Assembly (NCBI GenBank): GCA_944393295.1 | Contig: CALXZR010000077.1 | Location: 1-10,788 of the forward strand | Reading direction: 5' to 3' | Origin: an uncultured Clostridia bacterium | GTDB lineage: Bacteria > Bacillota_A > Clostridia > TANB77 > CAG-508 | Length of the DNA: 10,788 nucleotides | In this document: positions 5,913-10,788 of the stretch, in pieces | Layout: each line of letters opens with the position of its first letter | How positions within the stretch are numbered: position 1 is the stretch's first letter | Program-made: the position numbers and the translations under genes | Notes under the pieces: model-generated | The model's input: the letters and a program-made list of their open reading frames with translations, nothing else | The model's database searches: none | Told to the model about the DNA's origin: nothing

Positions 5913-6455
5913 ATGGAAGATATTTTTAAGAAATATACAATGCGTTCTATTATAATATCTACATTACTTATATTGTTAGCCATTGTTTTAATTTTAAATC
6001 CTATACGATTGTTAAATACTATTATGATTATACTAGGTGTTATAGTTATTGTTGATGGTATTTGGCATATTGTTTCTTACTTTAATGAACCAGCTGAATT
6101 TAAAGCTTTTAGTTTTGAACTATTAGAGGGAATAGCTGAAATTGTACTTGGCTTTATATTTATTTTAAATCCACAATGGGTAATATCTATTATATATTTA
6201 CTAATAGGTATTTGGATTATTTTTGAAAGTATTATAAAATTGCAAATGTCTATAAATTTAAAAGATGTTGTAGATAATTGGAAAATAATGGTATTTGTTT
6301 CAATTTTAAGTATTTTATTTGGAATATTTATAATAGCACATCCTTTTATCGCAACAGAAGTATTATCTATGATTTGTGGAATTGTTTTATTGATAGCAGA
6401 AATATTAAATCTTTTTGAATCAATTTATATTACTATAAAAATGAGAAAAAAATAA
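5913..6455 (+). CDS. DUF308 / HdeD-like integral membrane protein
   Basis: 180 residues, almost wholly hydrophobic, with about six membrane helices in three hairpin pairs (about 12-29, 35-56, 67-86, 89-107, 122-141, 146-174). Internal repetition is visible: the helix ends ILNPIRLLNT, ILNPQWVISI and IAHPFIATEV recur at regular spacing, the hallmark of HdeD-like DUF308 proteins. HdeD in enterics is linked to acid resistance at high density; the biochemical role in Bacillota is unknown. It ends in a Lys/Arg-rich tail (KMRKK), suggesting a cytoplasmic C-terminus. It is the only plus-strand gene here, has its own extended -10 promoter and a perfect AAAGGAGG Shine-Dalgarno, and ends before a strong terminator, so it is monocistronic. 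Confidence 0.88.
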   Translation: MEDIFKKYTMRSIIISTLLILLAIVLILNPIRLLNTIMIILGVIVIVDGIWHIVSYFNEPAEFKAFSFELLEGIAEIVLGFIFILNPQWVISIIYLLIGIWIIFESIIKLQMSINLKDVVDNWKIMVFVSILSILFGIFIIAHPFIATEVLSMICGIVLLIAEILNLFESIYITIKMRKK

Positions 6456-6484
6456 ATTGTTAGTCTAACTATTTTCTTTAACTT

Positions 6485-6527
6485 AAAAGTGGTTTTAAGA
6501 AAGCTTAAAACCACTTTTATTTTTTAT
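6485..6527. terminator. Bidirectional intrinsic terminator between DUF308 gene and ftsZ
   Basis: A perfect 15-bp stem, AAAAGTGGTTTTAAG (6485-6499) and CTTAAAACCACTTTT (6504-6518), with an AAAG loop, followed on the plus strand by ATTTTTTAT. The stem ends in AAAA on the other side, so a shorter U-run also follows on the minus strand. It sits between the convergent ends of the DUF308 gene (6455) and ftsZ (6534). Confidence 0.92.
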
Positions 6528-6533
6528 CAATTA

Positions 6534-7493
6534 TTAATATTTTTCTTCTACTCCAGTCGCAATAATTGTTGCTACAATCTTGTCTTTCAATTTTTCGTCT
6601 ATTATTGTACCAAAAATAACATTTGCATTTTCATCTATTACATCTTGAATATCTGTAATTGCAATATTCATATCAGCTAAAGATAATTCCTTGCTACCAG
6701 AAATATTAACTATAACACCTTTTGCTCCATCAATTTTCGTTTCAGAAAGAGAATTTAAGGCAGCACCTTTTACGGCTTCTACTATAGCTCCTTCACCAGT
6801 TGCCTCGCACATTCCTAAATGAGCCATTCCTGTATTTTGCATAACAGCTTTTATATCATTAAAATCTACATTTACTAAACCTGTTGTATTAAGTAAATTA
6901 GTAATACCTAAAATACCTTGCTTTAAAGTACTATCTGCTACACGAAAAGCTTCTATCATTGTACTTTTCTTATCAATTGTTTTTAGTAATTGATCATTTG
7001 ATATTACAATTAGTGCATCTACATATTTTTTTATAGCTTCAATACCTTTTCTTGCTTGATTCATCCTTCTAATTCCTTCAAAAATAAAAGGCTTTGTTAC
7101 AATTCCTATTGTTAATATTCCAAGACTTTTTGCAATTTCTGCTACAACAGGTGCTGCACCAGTACCTGTTCCACCACCCATTCCAGCAGTTATAAATAAC
7201 ATATCTGTTCCTTCTAAAGCTCTTCTTATTTCTTCAGCATTTTCTTTTGCTGCTCTTTCTCCTATTTCTACACTACCACCAGTACTTAAACCTTTAGTTG
7301 TTTCTTTTCCAATTTGAATAGTTCTATCGGCTTTAGATAGTTGCAACATTTTATTTTCTGTATTTATTGCTATAAATTCAACATTTTTTATTTTATCTTC
7401 TACCATTCTATTTATAGCATTATTTCCTGCACCACCAACACCAACTACTTTTAGTCTTATGTTTTTTTGCTTCATATCTGAATAATTATCCAT
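6534..7493 (-). CDS. ftsZ: FtsZ cell-division GTPase lacking the C-terminal linker and tail peptide
   Basis: 319 residues from the ATG at 7493. The tubulin signature GGGTGTG is at 107-113, the N-terminal nucleotide loop is VVGVGGAGNNAINRM (16-30), and the T7 catalytic loop is VNVDFNDIK (Asp210, Asp213). FRVADSTLKQGILGITNLL marks helix H7. It should bind GTP and polymerise in the cytoplasm. Two features are odd. It stops at IATGVEEKY, the end of the globular domain, without the usual linker and conserved C-terminal peptide that bind FtsA, SepF, ZapD or MinC. The T3 loop reads GLSTGGSVEIG instead of the common GLGAGANPEIG. A bidirectional terminator follows the stop at once, so a frameshifted tail is unlikely. 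A TTG at 7517 is in frame, but only the ATG has AGAGG 8 bases upstream. No ftsA, ftsQ or sepF is adjacent; it may be a second FtsZ paralogue. Confidence 0.9.
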   Translation of the reverse strand: MDNYSDMKQKNIRLKVVGVGGAGNNAINRMVEDKIKNVEFIAINTENKMLQLSKADRTIQIGKETTKGLSTGGSVEIGERAAKENAEEIRRALEGTDMLFITAGMGGGTGTGAAPVVAEIAKSLGILTIGIVTKPFIFEGIRRMNQARKGIEAIKKYVDALIVISNDQLLKTIDKKSTMIEAFRVADSTLKQGILGITNLLNTTGLVNVDFNDIKAVMQNTGMAHLGMCEATGEGAIVEAVKGAALNSLSETKIDGAKGVIVNISGSKELSLADMNIAITDIQDVIDENANVIFGTIIDEKLKDKIVATIIATGVEEKY

Positions 7494-7548
7494 TTCTTCA
7501 ACCTCTTTCTTATTCAAATTTTTTACATTCTCTTTTTACATAGTTGGT

Positions 7549-7557
7549 ATTATATCA
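7549..7557 (-). promoter_or_regulatory. Extended -10 promoter of ftsZ
   Basis: TGATATAAT on the minus strand is a perfect extended -10, 56 bases ahead of the ATG. No strong -35 is seen, as is common for extended -10 promoters. It indicates that ftsZ is transcribed on its own rather than from the LRR gene pair upstream. The remainder of the gap (7558-7699) shows no clear hairpin or other signal. Confidence 0.6.
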
Positions 7558-7699
7558 TACTTTTTCCAATAAATCACTATTTTATTACAAAAATATTATT
7601 TTTTTATTACATTTAGGTTACTTTTGATGTTTTAGTGCTGCTTTTGCATAAAATTTAATAATACTTTAATATTTTTAAATGGATAATTAAAAGAATATA

Positions 7700-7951
7700 T
7701 TACTTTTTAGGGTTATAATTTGGATTATCTATTAATAAATCTATTTTTTCGCTATTCGTTGTTCTCGTTATTTCCATTCCGCTATTATCATATATTATAT
7801 ATTCTCCAGTAATTTCATTTTTATATACATTTACTTCTTCATTAACATTAGTTGCAATATTTCTTTCTTTTTCTACGCTAAAAAATATTATAAAAACAAT
7901 AATTATAAAAATGGCTATTATAAGCATACTTAAAATTTTTCTATTTTTCAT
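7700..7951 (-). CDS. Small membrane-anchored protein of the LRR gene cluster
   Basis: 83 residues, family not recognised. KNRK is followed by one hydrophobic helix (about 7-25), then a polar exported-looking tail of about 58 residues (VYKNEITGEYIIYDNSGMEI, ending NPNYNPKK). The positive-inside rule predicts the tail outside the membrane. There is no lipobox and no clear signal-peptidase site, so an N-terminal anchor is likely. The ATG lies 16 nt after the stop of the large LRR gene, with GGAAAGGA about 5 bases upstream overlapping that stop region, so the two are almost certainly co-transcribed. The KNEITGEYIIYDNSGMEI segment suggests a small beta-hairpin. A role as an assembly or anchoring partner of the LRR protein is inference from position only. 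Confidence 0.75.
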   Translation of the reverse strand: MKNRKILSMLIIAIFIIIVFIIFFSVEKERNIATNVNEEVNVYKNEITGEYIIYDNSGMEITRTTNSEKIDLLIDNPNYNPKK

Positions 7952-7967
7952 TTTTTATCCTTTCCAT

Positions 7968-10788
7968 TTACCATCCTGATTTTCCTGTCCAATTACTAAT
8001 ACTAGAAAGTGGACTCCAATTTATTATACCTTTATTTCCTGATAAATACAGATATCTCAAATTACCATTTCCGTTCAAATTGGCTAATATATCTAAATTA
8101 TTATAAGTAATTGTTTCTCCTGATGTATCTATATATGTAGAAGTATCATATATACAATTATTTTCCAAATTCAAGCTACTTAGCTGTGTTAAATTTTCTA
8201 ATTCTTTTATTGATGAAATAGAATTTCCACTTAAATTTATTTCTGTTAAACTTGTATTATTCTCAATTCCTTTTAAGCTTTTTATATTAGAATTTAGAAT
8301 TTTTATAGTTTTTAAATTTGGTGCATTTTTTACAAATTCTATATTATCAAAGCTTGAATCTGATATATAAATACCTGTAAGCTTATTTAAAGCTGTATCT
8401 TTAGAAAAACTAGGAAGTAATTTATATCCACTTATTGATAAAGAGGTTAGTCCGTTTATATATTGAAGTGCATCTAGATTAGCAATTGATACATTTCCAA
8501 TATAATCTTGTCTTGCAACTGTTATATTATGTATCTTTGCATTTTCTGATATTGTCTCAAAAATTTTAAAATCACTTACATAATTTAAATTCATTGAAGT
8601 AATCTCAATATTATTTAAACTAGATATAGTATTATTAAAACTACTTCCAGAAGGTTGATATAAATTTAGATAATTCATTTTTGTACAATTATTAAAATCA
8701 TTTAAATTTGTAGCTGCTCTCCAACTTAAATTTACATTTTTTACTTGAGAAGGATATTTTATATTTATTTTAACAGAATCTAAATTGACAGTTTCTAATT
8801 TTACACATTTGCTTAAATCAATATTTGCTACTTGTAAACTATCGTACATAGTTCTTCCACAAATTATTAAATTTGTAATCTCTATACATTCTTCTAATTT
8901 TTTATATACATTTGGGTTTGTTGCAATTAATCCACTTATTGCATTTGTAAAAAAAGTTCCAGCTACATTTAATAAACCTAAATTCATATTTGATATTGTT
9001 TTTTGAATTTTAGTTAAATCTACATCTTCATTATCTAAAATTAGAGTTTTTAAATTTGGACAATATAATTCTAAAAAAGATAAATCTGTAACATTAGTTC
9101 CTCTTAGATCTAATTCCTTTAAATTTGGCATATTTTGTACAAAATAAATATTATCTATATTAATATTTCTTAGGCACAATACTTCCATACTTGTACAAGT
9201 TTTCAAAACATTATTTATTGAATAAGTTCCTTCATCTTGCAAATTCACATTATTATCTAATCTTAGTTGTTTTAAACTTGTATTATTCATTAAAGCTAAA
9301 TATTCTTCAGAGCTGTTAGTTAAATTGCTGTCTACTAAATCCATTCTCTCATTTGAATTTAATAATTTTTCATATTTTGATGGATATGAACAATTTACTC
9401 CTTTTAATTTTAATACTATTGCCTTAATATTAATAAAGCTTTCATTTGTCATTGAATTATTATTAGCTAAAGATAAAGTTTGCAAAGCATCATAATTTAC
9501 TATGTAATCAACCCATTTTAAATTAATATTATTAGACAAATATAGCTTACTTATATTATTTAAATTATCAATTGCAGAAAGTGCATCTGAAGCTTCATTT
9601 CTTCCACTATTATCTAAATTTGTATCATATATTTCATTTGCTCCTAAATTACAATAAGAAGCATCTAAATATATAAGGCTATTCATGTTTTCACAACCTG
9701 CTAAAGTTATTAAACTTGCATTGTTGTTTACTTCTAATTCTTTTATATTTATAAATTCACTTAAAGCAGATATACTACTAATATTGTTGTTATAAAGATA
9801 AAGATATTTGATACTTTCTTTTGTTACTTTACTAAGTTCTACTAATTTATCTATATTAGTCAAATTAGAACCAGAATCATACAATCCAAAATATTGCAAA
9901 TTTGCAAAGTCTGTATTTTTCATTGCTTCACATAGTAAATTTACCTGTTCATCAGTAGTATTAATCATATACAAATACATTAAAATTCTATCTACTCCAG
10001 CAATTGAAGAGTAATCATTAATTTTACAATTTTCTATTTTTATATAACTTAACTGTACTGCATTTTGTATACCTTCTAAACTATTCAAATTTAAATCTTT
10101 TAAATTTAATTCTTGTAGGCTTGTTAAATTATATAGTTCTGATAAATTAGTTATACCACTTGTACTATCTATAGTTAGTGTTTTTACACTTTTTAAATCT
10201 TGTATAGTAACTGCAGTATCATCTTTACCTGTAATTAATTTTGCCATTTCGCTACCGGCTTGAAAAACTTCTCTTAGTGGATTTTCTTTTTCTAAATCAT
10301 CTTTCGATACACCTAAAATACTATCCTTTCCACTATTCGAATAATACACTTTTAAATTTGCTGTTACTCCATATACATCATTATAACTTGCATAATCTGC
10401 ATAAGTTCCTTCTCCTGCATCTCCACCTTTTAAACTACTTCTTATTTCTTCTGGCAGACCTTCTTTATTTATGAAATAGCACATATTCCCATCACTATCA
10501 ATTATATATCCTACTGCTCCATATCCGTATTTACTTGGATTCCAAATCCAGTTACTACTTTCAGAAAACTTTTGCAAAGCTTCTGCTTTATTATCTGTTT
10601 GCTCCATTTCTTCATAATGCTCCACATAATAATTATTTAAATATTCCTCTAATACTGCAATACTCTGCATATATGTAGCATTTTGCGCCTGAGTAATTAT
10701 CCCATTATCTCCTATTACTGCATTTAGACTCACTCCTGCCAGTATTAGCATTACAATTATGGATATTACTAGTGCTATTAAAGTTATA
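7968..10788 (-). CDS. Giant leucine-rich-repeat surface protein with prepilin-like N-terminus (5' end outside window)
   Basis: At least 939 residues; the frame stays open to the window edge, so the internal ATG at 10751 is not the start. The first visible residues are ITLIALVISIIVMLILAGV, followed by GDNGIITQAQNAT. This matches the class III (prepilin-type) leader and helix of a family common in Clostridia, where cleavage would occur just before the mature hydrophobic helix; the usual Glu5 is Ala. A linker domain (about 40-190) contains YGYGAVGYIIDSDGNMCYFI and DVYGVTANLKVYYSNSG. From about residue 200 to the end run many LRRs of SDS22/internalin type (for example LTEINLSGNSISSIKELENL). No LPXTG, GW or SLH anchor is present; it ends SNWTGKSGW. 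Residence on the outer membrane face or in a pilus-like structure is inferred. LRR proteins of this kind usually mediate protein or host-surface binding. Confidence 0.9.
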   Translation of the reverse strand, partial: ITLIALVISIIVMLILAGVSLNAVIGDNGIITQAQNATYMQSIAVLEEYLNNYYVEHYEEMEQTDNKAEALQKFSESSNWIWNPSKYGYGAVGYIIDSDGNMCYFINKEGLPEEIRSSLKGGDAGEGTYADYASYNDVYGVTANLKVYYSNSGKDSILGVSKDDLEKENPLREVFQAGSEMAKLITGKDDTAVTIQDLKSVKTLTIDSTSGITNLSELYNLTSLQELNLKDLNLNSLEGIQNAVQLSYIKIENCKINDYSSIAGVDRILMYLYMINTTDEQVNLLCEAMKNTDFANLQYFGLYDSGSNLTNIDKLVELSKVTKESIKYLYLYNNNISSISALSEFINIKELEVNNNASLITLAGCENMNSLIYLDASYCNLGANEIYDTNLDNSGRNEASDALSAIDNLNNISKLYLSNNINLKWVDYIVNYDALQTLSLANNNSMTNESFINIKAIVLKLKGVNCSYPSKYEKLLNSNERMDLVDSNLTNSSEEYLALMNNTSLKQLRLDNNVNLQDEGTYSINNVLKTCTSMEVLCLRNINIDNIYFVQNMPNLKELDLRGTNVTDLSFLELYCPNLKTLILDNEDVDLTKIQKTISNMNLGLLNVAGTFFTNAISGLIATNPNVYKKLEECIEITNLIICGRTMYDSLQVANIDLSKCVKLETVNLDSVKINIKYPSQVKNVNLSWRAATNLNDFNNCTKMNYLNLYQPSGSSFNNTISSLNNIEITSMNLNYVSDFKIFETISENAKIHNITVARQDYIGNVSIANLDALQYINGLTSLSISGYKLLPSFSKDTALNKLTGIYISDSSFDNIEFVKNAPNLKTIKILNSNIKSLKGIENNTSLTEINLSGNSISSIKELENLTQLSSLNLENNCIYDTSTYIDTSGETITYNNLDILANLNGNGNLRYLYLSGNKGIINWSPLSSISNWTGKSGW

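Noticed and set aside
7494..7517. TTG start giving an FtsZ eight residues longer
   Set aside because: No Shine-Dalgarno ahead of the TTG, while the ATG at 7493 has AGAGG eight bases upstream, lying inside the would-be extension.
7558..7699. Terminator or small RNA between the small membrane gene and ftsZ
   Set aside because: Only weak AT-rich self-complementarity is visible; no GC-containing stem with a T-run was found.
9700..10150. Possible CRISPR or tandem DNA repeats in the LRR gene
   Set aside because: Recurring TTTAAATTT-like words come from AT-rich LRR codons (Asn, Leu, Lys); there are no uniform repeats or spacers at DNA level.
10749..10751. ATG as the true start of the LRR protein
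   Set aside because: The frame stays open upstream to the window edge and encodes the first part of a pilin-like hydrophobic helix (ITLIALVISIIV), so the start lies outside the window.

Overview
The window is a gene-dense, very AT-rich stretch. Purine-rich Shine-Dalgarno sites precede most starts. It also carries a CIRCE operator, a CtsR-type heptad operator, mcsA-mcsB-clpC, an OmpR-type two-component pair and a Clostridia-style pilin-leader LRR protein. Together these point to a low-GC Bacillota, most likely an uncultured or host-associated Clostridia lineage; the sequence alone does not fix the genus. All genes but one lie on the minus strand, so transcription runs from high to low coordinates.

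High end (10788-7700): a very large surface protein, open at the window edge, with a prepilin-like hydrophobic N-terminus followed by about 730 residues of leucine-rich repeats. It is followed 16 nt later by a small membrane-anchored protein. Next (7493-6534) is an FtsZ whose globular GTPase domain ends with almost no C-terminal tail. A strong bidirectional terminator (6485-6527) separates ftsZ from the only plus-strand gene, a DUF308/HdeD-like membrane protein (5913-6455). That gene is divergent from an S66-family peptidase of the MccF-like type (5781-4864). A CiaRH-like response regulator and histidine kinase follow (4792-2738), then an unknown membrane-anchored protein (2661-2191).

Low end (2202-1): a protein-quality-control operon, mcsA-mcsB-clpC. 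Its control region holds a near-perfect CIRCE (HrcA site) followed by a CtsR-like box set in a run of 10-bp-phased heptads, and then a hairpin with a T-run. ctsR itself is not in its usual place ahead of mcsA. Judged by motif comparison, the McsB lacks the catalytic Cys, the second Glu of NEEDH and several nucleotide-binding Arg residues of the arginine kinase. It also lacks the C-terminal RDxxRA phosphoarginine pocket. This makes it a candidate pseudokinase kept in a heat-shock operon, the most interesting observation here.

No tRNA, rRNA, CRISPR array, insertion sequence or phage gene was seen. No stretch over 300 bases lacks a gene; the longest gaps are 7494-7699, 2038-2190 and 5782-5912.
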